A program made the translations under genes and the position numbers. Source: Torymus aiolomorphi (lineage: Eukaryota > Arthropoda > Insecta > Hymenoptera > Torymidae). From it: a DNA stretch of 64,000 nucleotides. Location of the stretch: NCBI GenBank assembly GCA_036365515.1, contig CM070873.1:221769376-221833375 (forward strand), read 5' to 3'. Positions 43,601 to 55,084 of the stretch are shown here, in pieces (position 1 is the first letter of the stretch; each line of letters opens with the position of its first letter). The notes below the pieces were generated by a model, which saw nothing but the letters and a program-made list of their open reading frames with translations, was not told the origin of the DNA and did not search any database.

Positions 43601-46470
43601 TATTGGTAATTTAGTTAAGTACAAAACATTACGATAAACAAGCACAAAATTATGAAAATTTGTCCTTCTGTAGTGTATAATTATTTCTTTGTGGAGGCAA
43701 GTTTTTGGTATTTGTACCTCATCACAAGACACAAACGCACCGCAGTGCTTGTTTAGAAACTTTAATTGCAGAATAACAATACTTTTATTGCTACCTCGTA
43801 AGCGTGAGCGCGTTACGGACATGCCTCTCACATCGCTGTCCAGTAGACTATTTCGAAAGCTTATACTGCATAACGAAAGCCCTGTAACGCGGACGTGTAT
43901 ACCATCGGCGCATTGTGTGCCAACGCGCGCACCTGCGTAATACGAGTATGCAGGCTCGGAAAATCTTCGCGTTTGTACTATACAAGAACAGCGCGCGCGC
44001 CTGCTGCTGCCGCTGTAGCTTCTTCGAAACAATGTCGTCGTCGGGACGGCGAAGACGCTGCAGGCCGCTGGCGGCGAGCCATCAAGACGGACGCGATATC
44101 CCCCGGGGGGCGAGCGCAAGCGCGCATAACTGGCCGGCAGCATGCACGCATATAAGTGCCCGGCTGGTCCTTCGCTTAGCAGCTAGCGCTCGATGCCGTC
44201 GATTTAACGGGTGTCATCAACGCCGTGAAGAGAGAGGGAGGGAGATTCCGGCTGCGCGCGATGCCGGCGAATCTCGCAGCCGCGCGCGCGCGCGTACGGC
44301 TCTCGGGAATTCTGATTTACTAAGGGGCCGTAAACGATGCCGTAAAAGACCCATACGCCGAGCGTGCACTTCGAGATCCCTGTGCCTCCCTCGGCGTTAC
44401 TAGCGTTGGTTTAATTGTTTTTCATTTTTTTTATGGGTTTGTGGGCAGACCGAGTGTGCGGGAAAGTTTGGCTCAAGTATTTTAGCGCGAGGAGAGGGAG
44501 CGAGCCAGAGATCAGCGGGAGTTAAGGAACACTAAAGTGAGAGTTCAATGTCGGAGAGCGCGCGAATAACTTGTACTAGTGATGGGTATCGAATAATTTA
44601 AGTAAAAATGCTGATTGAATTTGGAAATATTGTGTATTTACTGATCTTATTGAAAGATTGTTTTTCGACTTTCTTTTATTTGTTTTTATAAACTATTTAA
44701 TTTTGGATGAAATATGCAATAACTCATACATTTGTTATTACGTGTACCATTGTATACAATCACTTTACTTGAAATAGTGTTTGTATAGACTTTGGTGGGA
44801 ACTTCGTGAAAAAGAATTCCAGTCCGATAGCATACAAACGTCGGTTGAATTTGATGATGGAGAGCGGTGCCAATGGAATGAATGAATAGCGGGGTAGTTA
44901 TTTTTTATATGAAATGGAATCTTTATTTGTAAGTTACATTATTACAAGGCTCGGCTTTACGCTCCGACTTGACAAGGATAACTGAACTGTCGCGATGGAA
45001 ATTTGATGGCAAAATTAGCGAGGTAACGTACTTAATTCGGGACAAAGCCCGCAAGTTTAGACTCAAGCTCTTGGCCAGTAAGACAGAGAGATAAAGTAAA
45101 TATAACAAAGCTGAATGAATAAGTATTAGTCATTCTCTTCCACGTGCAATTACATGAATGTCATAATAAATTGAATAACCTCTAAACGCCCCGATTAGTC
45201 TGCATTCACGTCTGACTAAAACATTGGTCCTCTACTTAATCACACCGTTAATTTCAAAGCTGACGACTACCGTCACTTGTACGAATTCGTGTTTACAAAT
45301 AAAGAACAAAATAATCAAAACTCCATTGTCCGACCAAACTCAACCTTATCCCCTTATTGTTTTTATATACCGCATCGGTCGTAACGCGATCGAGACTCTT
45401 GGTTCGCGCACTTCGCACGAGTCCACATCGTGAGAAAGTTCAATGATTTCGAAGCCAAGTTGCGCGTTCGCGCGTACACACGGAGCACAAAGCAGCAGTA
45501 CGTGCATATTTGAATTTGACTGACGGTCGACGTGAGATTACATTCGTAATCTTTTTCTGGCGCGCTGGAGAAAGTGTCGGCTCGCACGAGAAACTGCCAC
45601 GCGCGCGCGCGTGAGGGTGAAGCTTGAAAGGTGCGCGAGCGCGACATGCATTTCATTAATCGTCGAGGCTCGGCCCCGTGTTTTTCATAAATCAACCTTT
45701 TGTGCCCGTTGACTTGGCTAGGAAAAAAGAGTCACGGGCCGGGTGTGTAGGTACCATACGTGGGTTCGCTCCCGTAATGTTGGCACAATGTTTATATGTC
45801 TTACGTGCCATAGTGACTCGTAAATTGATGTTTTATAGGTAAATATAGAAAATTAGTTTAATGATTAAAAGTGTACTCTAACAATAAACAGTTTAATGAA
45901 TGTCTGTTAAAGTATCACTGTAATATAATATTCTTCTATATGTTTAACAATATATTTATGGTGCGATTTCTTATCTTCTCTTTGTCAAATCTTCGAGAAC
46001 AAATCATCGTGTGTACAAAGAAGAAATGGCAAGATGCATAATACGATGCTGTAAGCCTTTTCTCTTGTTAGATGTATCACGCGTCGTTCTATCGATAATA
46101 TCAGCGTTCACGCTCACGTTAACCGAGCATACATACTAGATGAGTCATGCGTATACTTACTAAATTGCATAGAACGACTTTTGCACATAAAATAAATGAT
46201 GTGGGCCCATATAAGTGCAGTATTGTAATGCATTATAAATTGCACGGTTAACAAAATATTTAGCTACATTTTTCATTGCCAGAAAAACTATAACGACCAT
46301 ATTATAATTATATTGTATGATTCTATCATGAGAATAAATATAGGAAAGCTTATAGCTATATCAAAAAAATGTTTGGATCAAATTAATGAGAAGAAAACAG
46401 CAATTAAAATAGTTTTGCTATATTTCAATCTTCATCACACGCAATATTTATTAAATGAAACTTGCGCGTC
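43601..46470. other. Mixed AT- and CpG-rich DNA without supported genes
   Basis: 43601-43675 is shared with 31352-31425. CpG-rich patches lie at about 43900-44580 and 45380-45740. Frames there are compositional. Nothing else is recognised. Confidence 0.4.
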
Positions 46471-47960
46471 TCACTCTTTACGAGTGTACCTTTATACTGC
46501 CAACCGCCAAGCAGGGGAAAACAATAAACATCTTCTGCTCTCTCTTAGGTCTTTCTCTCCCTCTCCCTCTCTCACTCTCTCTCTCTCTCTCTCTCTCTCT
46601 CGCACTGCGAAATTTAATTTTACATAAACACATCCAGAAAGCAAAAGTTTCGCTCTACGCAATCGCAGCTAAAATCTCGACTCTCTTCTCCTCTTTCTCT
46701 CACCCTAGCACGCGCGCCGTCGCGAAAGATTTACGCCGAGTTTCATCTTCCGCGCGCTCGCGCGGATCTTTGATCTCGAAATGTTACTCAAGGCCGGGCG
46801 CGCTTCGGCGATACGAACTTTTCGAGTTTCGGCCAGTTATTGTCGCGCGTCTCACCGTCGCAACGTTCCTGCGCCACAAAAGCTCCGTCACGTCGAGAGA
46901 CAGAGAGAGAGAGAGAAAACGCTCCTTATACTGCAGACAGTCAGCAAGAAAGCATCTTGCACGCATCCGATTACCGGGTAAGGAATAAGCCTTGCGCTCG
47001 TATATACGGCTAAAGTGCAAGAACGGTTCACTACTAGCCCGCTGGCTGGACTTTAAAGGACGCTGAGGCGAGGGGGAGGGAGGAGAGGTGGAAGAGCGAG
47101 GAGTCGAGAGACACAACCCTATCTTTCGTCGCAGGAACCGCAACTTGCCCTTAGCTTTTCCCTTCGCTGCGCGGTCGCCGTCGTCGTCCCTTACGTGCAT
47201 ATATCGCCCACCAATCTTGGTGCCACCCTTACACGTACTCTACTTGCCTCGTTCTCACTCCGTCGGCCTCGCTCTCCCTCTCTCTCTATCTTACTCTCTC
47301 TCTGTACGTGTGTACAGTACACGGGCGGCGGTATATAGATATATAGGCTAGAGGAGGTTCGCCTTGGTTCCCGAGAGCTCGCAGGCAATCAACCCTTCGT
47401 CTTACTACATTACTGACCACCCTACCCTGTCCCACGCGGCGGCGGCAGCAGCAGCAGCGTCGTCGTCGTCGTCGTCGTCCTTTCACCCTCTAGACTTGCT
47501 CTGTCTTCGTCCGAAGAAGGAGAAGGAGGAGGAGGAAGAGGACGACCGAGTCGAAATTCAGCGGGGACAACACGCTCGCCGCGCGACGCGAGGGATAATC
47601 AATGCGAGATAGAGAGAGGGCGGGAAGGAGCGAGTTGGAGAGCGAGCGAGCGAGAGAGAGAGGGGGGGGAAGAGAGAAAGAGAGAGAGAGAGAGAGTCTA
47701 TACAATCGATTCCACTGACTACTTAAGTTGATCAAAGTTCCGGGCGTGCGATGCGAGGGGACAATTCGGGCGCATGCTCGAGTGAGGGTCGTTCTATTAT
47801 TTTGCCTGCACCGGCGGCTTTGTTTTGCCGCGTCGGCGTGCGAACGTTGTCTTACGTTGTGCTAAGGACTGACTGTTGCATTCCGTTACATTGTCATATT
47901 GCATTGTACATTGGTAAGTACATTCGAGTAAATGATCTTGTATAATCTGCGCTTTTTCTT
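46471..47960. other. CpG- and (CT)n/(GA)n-rich block
   Basis: Contains (CT)n near 46560-46602, triplet CGG/CAG/CGT tracts near 47425-47480 and (GA)n near 47655-47697. A good GTAAGT donor at about 47912 follows an open stretch, but no exon can be shown. Confidence 0.4.
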
Positions 47961-49704
47961 GCACGCTTCTATTAAAAGTGGGTTAAAGATTATAACAATG
48001 ATATAGCACTTACTATTGGCAGCACGGTTAAAAAGAAATCTTTAAACTAACATTATTAAAGTGGGTAAATGTATAAAATCCTTCAAATATCTTCTTTATT
48101 AAAATTTCACTTCATTATTCATCTGCAAGGTAGTAAGTATATTGTTTATTGTAGCTTCTCAACTACTTGAGCATCAACAATATAGTAATTAAAAGTCAGA
48201 TTACAAAAGAATCATTATTGTAATACAAAACGTATTACTGATTTTTGTCGAACAAACTAAATGTTCTTATAGAGTCGAAATTCTGGAACGGAATAATTGC
48301 GGAAAATATAATTGAAAAAAAAAATGAAACTAAATTAATCCTGGGGTGCAATCCAAACTCGTCACCATCAACGTTCTCGGGTTATTAGACGACCATTCCC
48401 GACTTCATAACCGCATCGCACGTGGCCCGAGGCGACCTCCAAGAGTCAAATCGAGAACCAATCAATATCCTCTCTCCCTCCCGGTAATTAATTAGAAAAA
48501 TCCCTGAAAAGTCGCGACGTCGACGCGGACCGTCCTTATAATATTTTCGAGAGGTGATACCAGGAGAGCGAAGGAGACGGAGACGGAGAGAGCCCGGGGA
48601 AAAAATCGCCGCGGGCCCTTCGACGCGCTTGTGTATATAACGCATCCACCCCTTCCCTTTCCCCTTCTCTCTCTCTCGCCAACTGTGTACATACATATCT
48701 ATATACACGCGGAATGCTCGGGGCGTTCATCTTTCCCTGCGCTTCGGATCTTCTTTCGCCCTCTCCTCCAATTCTCTCTCTCTCTTCCCCTCGCGCTCTC
48801 CGTTTTTCCATTTGCACCCAAGACGCGGGCACGTATATAGCGTCTCTCGGCGCTCGTGCACATTTTTCATGCTCCTTTGCCGTCGAATAAATTAACGTCT
48901 TTAGTTAGCCGATATTCAGCTCCCATTGGCGCTCCCCGGCGGAATCTTTGTCTTCATCGCGAAAATGAAGGAAGAATCTTTCTCCCTCTCTCTTTCGTTT
49001 TCCAGAGTCCCTTTCTCCCATTTTGCGCCTCTACTTGCTCGCTCGCATTTTTCACGTTCTTACGGCCAAAGTGCACTTGCAGAAGCGCCGACCATTCATG
49101 CGCGAAGATCCGCGGGCTCCCGTACCTTATTCAATGTGTATACAAGGGCCACCGGAAAAGAAAACGCCAGCTGCTGATATCTTTCGTCCTCCATCCCCTG
49201 CTGCTCTCCGCACTGGCCCCTTGCAATTGCTCGCTAGAATCGGGCTTTGCATATATTTATATGAAAGAAGAGAGAGAGAGAGAGAGAGAGAAAGCTGTCG
49301 TTAAAATGGATCTGATAAGTTCATCGCTTTTTCGCCAGGCTCTTGCTATGCGATAATTTTAATTCTCGATGCACTTTACGCCCGTGTCTTTTTATAGACA
49401 AAATGCGTTTTCCACGAATTTCTTAGAAAGCGAATTTATAATACTCCTTTTTTTTGCTTGAAATAACCTTGTTTATATTTTTCTTTGGCTGGGGGTATAA
49501 GAAGTTTATCCTGGACTTGGTATACAGTGGAATAATTCTTAGCGTGTTTTAACAAAATTTTACGCGAGCTTCGCTAATTTCGCCTTATTTCGAAGATACC
49601 TTGCAACAGCTGTTTATCTTCATAAAACGCTATAAAATCATAGCTATATTCTTGACACAATATATTTTTAATAATATGCAGCAACTGCTTATGGAATAAA
49701 GATA
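47961..49704. other. AT-rich stretch and CpG/GA-rich block (48370-49310)
   Basis: (GA)n near 49269-49292. No coding segment with domain character. Confidence 0.4.
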
Positions 49705-50219
49705 CACTCAGAAAACGATCTTCCTGTACCAACGAGAATCTGCTTGTCGCAGGAGGATGTTCAGTTAAAAATAGGGCCAAGAGAATGTCTTCCTATGGAA
49801 GAAGGAATATCAGTTTGGTACAATGTCGCATCGCGATAAAAGGAATTCCTCCCGCATATATAATAATTATTAACAAAAAAAAATAAATAATTAATGTAAA
49901 AATAAAATTGTTATACATGAATGGAATAAAAAAACTTTAGTTATTTTAACTATTTATATAGTAGTCCTAGTGTCATCAATAAAACCTGTCTTTCACTGCA
50001 ATTTAATGATATTTATAAAATAAAGTTTTGGGGACCTAAAACCCAAAATATCATTCCTCCATTACTGACACATAATAGTCTTGTAATAAAACGCAAAATT
50101 CTCCTCCTGCAGGAGGATTGACCTCCTATAACAGGAAACCACGGTTCCTGTAATCGAATTACGATTCTACCGCGCGGAAGGAAGTCCTTTTTATTGCAGG
50201 AAGATTTTTTCGGGAGGAA
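49705..50219. mobile_element. CACTCAG-family TA element, copy 3 (reverse, right end missing)
   Basis: Complementary to copy 1 over about 510 bp, from CACTCAGAAAACGATC at 49705 to about 50219. The final inverted repeat of about 35 bp is absent, so this copy is truncated. Confidence 0.8.
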
Positions 50220-51173
50220 CTGTTGCTATTTCGGGAAAATAAAGCTATATATTATAAACGACAATAACTTATACAGTCGAAAAAGCAGGAGTGACCTAGC
50301 GCAGACTCATCTGCGTCCAGCAGCGGACGTCGATGTACGAGTTCGGAACACCCGAGGCGCGCGCGTGGGGGGCAGGCGAGCTCGACCTTCGCTTCGAATT
50401 GGCGCTTCTTATCGGTTGCGTCAACACCACGGCGGCGAGACTGCCGTCGCCCGGCCGCGCTTGCGCGACTTGAGACTGTAGTTACAATTAGCGCGACTAC
50501 CTCGCACCAGCGCTCTCCGCACCCGGTAGAAACTACGACTGCGGAGAGAGAGAGAGAGAGAGAGAGAGCGCAGCGCATGTAACTCGCACTGCAAACCGGT
50601 CGGGGCTTCGAAACCCATGCAATAACCACCGCGTGGAATATAACTTCCGGTGTTTGTGAACGTGTCTCGTTAGCGTGAGAAGGGAGCGAAAGTGCACGGG
50701 AGAAAGAGAGAGAGGGAGCGAGAGAGCACGAGGAAAGAGAGTGTGTGTGTAAGAGAGAGAAATTCGACGCATTATTTTATGGAAAGTGAATGACGTTGTC
50801 GTGGCAAAGGTCCTCGACTTTTCGGCTTTTCACAACCTACTTTTTCTAGGGATCTGCATTTGGAGAATTTACGTCGAGGCTGTATAGGTGCACATAACAA
50901 TAGTATTCATTTCATTTCGCAGTTTTATGTAGTTTTTTATATTTTGGTTCTAATAACTTCTATACATTAAATTACTGTTATTTGTTGGACTTGTACCTTT
51001 TGATGTAGATTGTTATGTTATACAAATGTTACTTAATAATTATTGATAAACAGTAAATATTCAAAGTTTGAGAGAATCTCTGGAAATGTGTTATATGCAC
51101 GTACCATGCATTAAGTAGTATAAGACATGTATGCGATCCGAGTACAGCGTGCTTGTCCATCGTTACACGTGTT
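50220..51173. other. CpG/GA-rich block, then AT-rich stretch
   Basis: (GA)n near 50542-50569 and GA-rich DNA to 50760. No gene supported. Confidence 0.4.
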
Positions 51174-51727
51174 CCCTGGTAGAAATTAGTCCATTAAAAA
51201 TGGGCAGAAAAACAAAAACTGGCCATTGGAAATGGCTAGTTATTAGACACATGTAAAACGCTTTTTTCCATCAATTTCTCCCATTTTATGGAATGGCCCT
51301 ATCCTCAAAATCTTCACATTAAAATTACATAACAATTTAATCACATATTGTAAAACTTATACTCTTAAGAGATAGTTTACCGGGATATAAACAAAATTTA
51401 GTAGTATCTGTACTATTTACAGATTTATTCTATAAGATATAAAACCAAATCGTAATTTTGCCACGTGACTCTATCTCTCTCACTCATCGGTATAACAAAT
51501 CACTTATTACTAGATTTTTAATGGCTTCGTCGGCTAGCTATTTTAACTAGTATTAAAACGCCAAATTAATATATAGTACAACATTTTGACCATTTTTGCA
51601 ACTAATAAATATGAAAAATAGGTTGAAAAAATTGTTATACTTATGGTAGAAAACTGAAGTCCATTTTTTCCATCTTGGTTCAAACTAGCCATTTTCTACC
51701 TAAAAATGATTTCATTTTCTACCAGGG
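51174..51727. mobile_element. CCCTGGTAG-family inverted-repeat element, copy 1
   Basis: Starts CCCTGGTAGAAATTAG and ends TTTTCTACCAGGG. TT lies on both sides. Interior AT-rich, with repeated AAAATGG and ACTAGCCATT motifs. No ORF. Confidence 0.75.
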
Positions 51728-52995
51728 TTGAATCTAATTCTCAAAGGGCTTAATCATGTGGCGCAATCTTCTCTCATATCCCAATTCAAGGACGTAGAGA
51801 ATGAAGGGGATGAAATTCGTCGTAGTGTGTAAATCATTCTTAATCAAACGAATGATACAGGCAATTACGGGAAGTTTTATTTTACTTTATAAAGTCAAAG
51901 ATCGTAATCTGTTCTCCATGCACATGCTAAAATATATACTATTTATATACTATAGTAAAGCCGCTAGATTTATTTCTGACTTTTTTCGTTGAATTTAGTA
52001 TCTTTTTTTAGGCATGTGTTTTATCATGTACGGATAATGTTTAAAATATAGAGAAAACTGCGCCATAAAAGAATTATTACAAAAAGGTAAAATATATTGT
52101 CAATTTTTATATGATATTCTGTATTATAAATGAACACGAATAATTCTTCAAAAATTTTTATAGACTTGGATTAACTTTTTCAAATGAACATCGAATTTCT
52201 GACATGCGAGCATCATACTTTTCTTATATAATTAAATTAAAACTTTTATTGAAAAATACTACCCTGATGACTGTAAAAGGAATATATTTAATTTTTACAA
52301 ATTCTGAAAGTTTAACGAGTTCTATTGTACACCGTTTTTGTACGGCTGTCTTCAGAAAAAAGCCCCGCAACGAGATCGAAAAATAAGAGAGTAAAATCAG
52401 CGTTAAACGCTCAACAACTCAGAGCGGTTAATTAATTATCCCCCCTCCCCGCGATGAACGTCCTCGCAATCGAGTAATTTCCGAGTGCTGCCTTGCGATC
52501 CCCCTCCTCCCCCTTGCGCCGTAATTAATTCGCGTGATCTGTCGGAATCGTATATCCAGCGCGAGGCGTGCGTGCGAGCAAAACATAACGTCGCACACAC
52601 GATCCCCCGGCAGGTTGCGTTATCCTTTAGAGCGAGCCGGAAAGACGGCTGAGCATATACACGCGCGTGATCATGCGAGCGCGCGAGGATCGCTCGTTGG
52701 GTATTAAGCAGGACAGCCAGCATCCGCGCACGCTATACGGCGATATTCCGAGTAAAGTATATCTTTACCGCGCGCGCGCAACGCTTATACAGATAAATTT
52801 GCCCTAAGGACTTTCTGCTACAATTATTATATCATTTTTGGTCGATCTTTATTTGGTTATTTTAATTTGTTACTCTTACAGGATTACTTTTATTTTCATA
52901 ACTTTGTTATGTAAATAATAAGTATATAATTGATCGAAAGTCTTTTGAAAATCATAAGCTAGAGACTAAGTACATTTATTTAAGATAAGATAGTA
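51728..52995. other. AT-rich stretch with small CpG patch (52400-52790)
   Basis: No gene supported. Confidence 0.4.
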
Positions 52996-53200
52996 GGGTA
53001 AAAGCACCAGTTGTCGGCCACTTTTTCTTTCGCGACTCTCAATTTAAATAAATAAACGATTTTGAATTTTAAGGCGGCGATCGCGAAGTAAATAACCTCT
53101 AGTTTACGATTTATTAATTTAGCAAATTTTATTTTTGTGTTACTGTTACAACGAAAATGTCCGACAACTAGGGTATGGCCATCCACTGGTGTCACCACCC
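52996..53200. mobile_element. Short TA-flanked inverted-repeat element
   Basis: Ends GGGTAAAAGCACCAGT and CACTGGTGTCACCACCC are imperfect inverted copies flanked by TA, similar to the ends of 26937-27769. Confidence 0.6.
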
Positions 53201-53291
53201 TATAGTTCTTAATTCTGAAATAAAAAATGCAATTAGAATATCAATAAAATCTAGAGTGATTGCTACTTTAATTTGAATTTCTATGTTATTA

Positions 53292-54057
53292 CACTGAGAA
53301 AACTGTCGTAGGAAAATTTACTGAAAAGCTAATAAAAATTACTATTTTTTATAGCAACGATGGGATATCATGGAAATTTAGGTACTTTTGCTAACTAATA
53401 TAGTAATTTTTGTAGCCAAGCTTAAACTTAAAAAAAATTGATTTTCATGATTTTATATCTATAGGATACCTAATATTTATACAATATTTAATATATTATT
53501 AATTAAATTTAGCTATACAAGAAATAAATAAGGAAATAAAATTTTTTTTTTTACGGTGGTTGTGTATTCGAACCCTGGACCCTCCGCACGCTAGGCAGAC
53601 GCGCTAACCTCTTACCCACGTGAGCTTCTTGAGTACAAAATTTTGGAACTGATACATTGGCTACCTTCGCTTACGAGAGAACTTTGATGATTATTTGATA
53701 GCAATAAATAACTATGATAATATAAAGAAATAACTCATAGCTCACCTGCACAACGTAAAAATAAAACAACTGAATCGATATTGTCGATGTTTTTGATAAC
53801 ATAAAAGGAAGATAATCTCAAATTGCGGGAGAAACATAACCTCAATCAGACACGTGCTCCCGGCGTGCACGCAATAAGTACTACATGTAAAGGGCACTTT
53901 TTGCTATGTGTAGTAGTAAAAATTATTAAGATACCTTGTAAATATTCCTGAACTATAGCAAAATTTTTTATAATTTGCTTATATCCCCGCGTTGCTATCA
54001 AATATAGTCATTTTTGTTAGTTTTTCAGTAAATTTTCCTACGACAGTTTTCTCAGTG
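53292..54057. mobile_element. TA-flanked inverted-repeat element carrying a tRNA-like segment
   Basis: Ends CACTGAGAAAACTGTCGTAG and CTACGACAGTTTTCTCAGTG are perfect inverted copies flanked by TA (53290-53291, 54058-54059). The inverted repeats continue for about 45 bp. It is 766 bp with no ORF. Confidence 0.85.
53554..53633 (-). tRNA. tRNA-Ala(AGC)-like retro-pseudogene
   Basis: The minus strand shows an A-box-like GTGGGTAAGAGG, an anticodon stem TCTGC/GCGGA around a seven-base loop CTAGCGT (anticodon AGC, alanine) and a B-box GGTTCGAATAC. The 3' half of the T-stem does not pair, and an A-rich run follows directly. It is best read as a tRNA-derived SINE head or tRNA retro-pseudogene inside the TIR element, not a working tRNA. 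Confidence 0.55.
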
Positions 54058-54476
54058 TACATATAATATTTGAATATTAAATTGCACGTAAGGAATTGAT
54101 AATCCTTTTTAGTTGGATGATATTATTTCAGAACGTAATCCTCTCTTTAAAAAACGATCGCCGGATATTGTGAAGCACTTAAAGAGTGATTTTGATTGGT
54201 CTGTAAGGAATAGGCGCGAAAATTCTCTACTTCCGCTACATTTGAATTTTTTAAATTGAATTTTTATTCTTAACTATTTAAAACTAAATAATGAAATCAA
54301 ATTAGAATAAAAAGATTAATTTTGTCGTGCTTTGAAAATGATCTGATTATCCTATCATTTAAACCAATTAAAATGAAATCATAATGAAAAATTATATATT
54401 CATAACTTAAAAAACAAAATAGTACACGCGCAGCGCGTTTGGATTTTGCTAGTATATTTAATATTGGATTCGTATA
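54058..54476. other. AT-rich spacer with a segment shared with the Polinton
   Basis: About 54136-54200 resembles 11443-11510 inside the Polinton (shared CCTCTCTT, TTGTGAAGCA and TTAAAGA). Otherwise nothing recognised. Confidence 0.5.
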
Positions 54477-55084
54477 CCCTGATAGAAATTTGTCTATTAC
54501 GAAATGGTCAGAATGTCAATAAATAGGTAGAAAAATGGCTAGTTAATGGTCATGTTGAAACGATTTTTCCCCTATATTATTCGCCCATTTAATAGATTAA
54601 AAATAGAATGGCATAACCTCAAAATATTCAATTTAAATTTACTTATAAACTTGACGTTAACTTTAAGAGCATTCAATTATAATAGATAGCTTACAAAAAT
54701 GTAAACAATAAACACAGACTAAAAAATCATTTACAGCACTCCTTTCTTAGATATTAACTGAAACACATATTTTTCTATTAGATTCTTTCTCTCTCACTCC
54801 TCGTCATAAGAACAAGCCTTCTACCAGCCATTTTCTAACTAAAAAAACTGATCAACAGTTTCTTTTTCTCTCCAAGTTTAATACCTTTGAAATAGTTAAG
54901 AACAAGCTTGTGTAAATCTTTAAAAAAAGTTTTTCTTTTTTCAATCTATTAAATGGTCGAATAATGTTGGAAAAATCGTTTCATCGATAGATAGAAATAT
55001 CCAAGAAAAGTGGCTAGTTTTTTACTATACCCCACTAAAACTAGCTATTTATTAGGCAAATAATGAAGTCAGTTTCCACGAGGG
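54477..55084. mobile_element. CCCTGGTAG-family inverted-repeat element, copy 2
   Basis: Starts CCCTGATAGAAATTTG and ends TTTCCACGAGGG, flanked by TA. The interior is diverged from copy 1 but has the same layout. Confidence 0.65.

Noticed and set aside
44900..45240. LTR-like segment with AATAAA on the minus strand
   Set aside because: I could not define matching TG...CA ends or a target duplication.
47751..47911. Possible first exon ending at a GTAAGT donor
   Set aside because: Only composition and a donor; no protein similarity and no acceptor partner.
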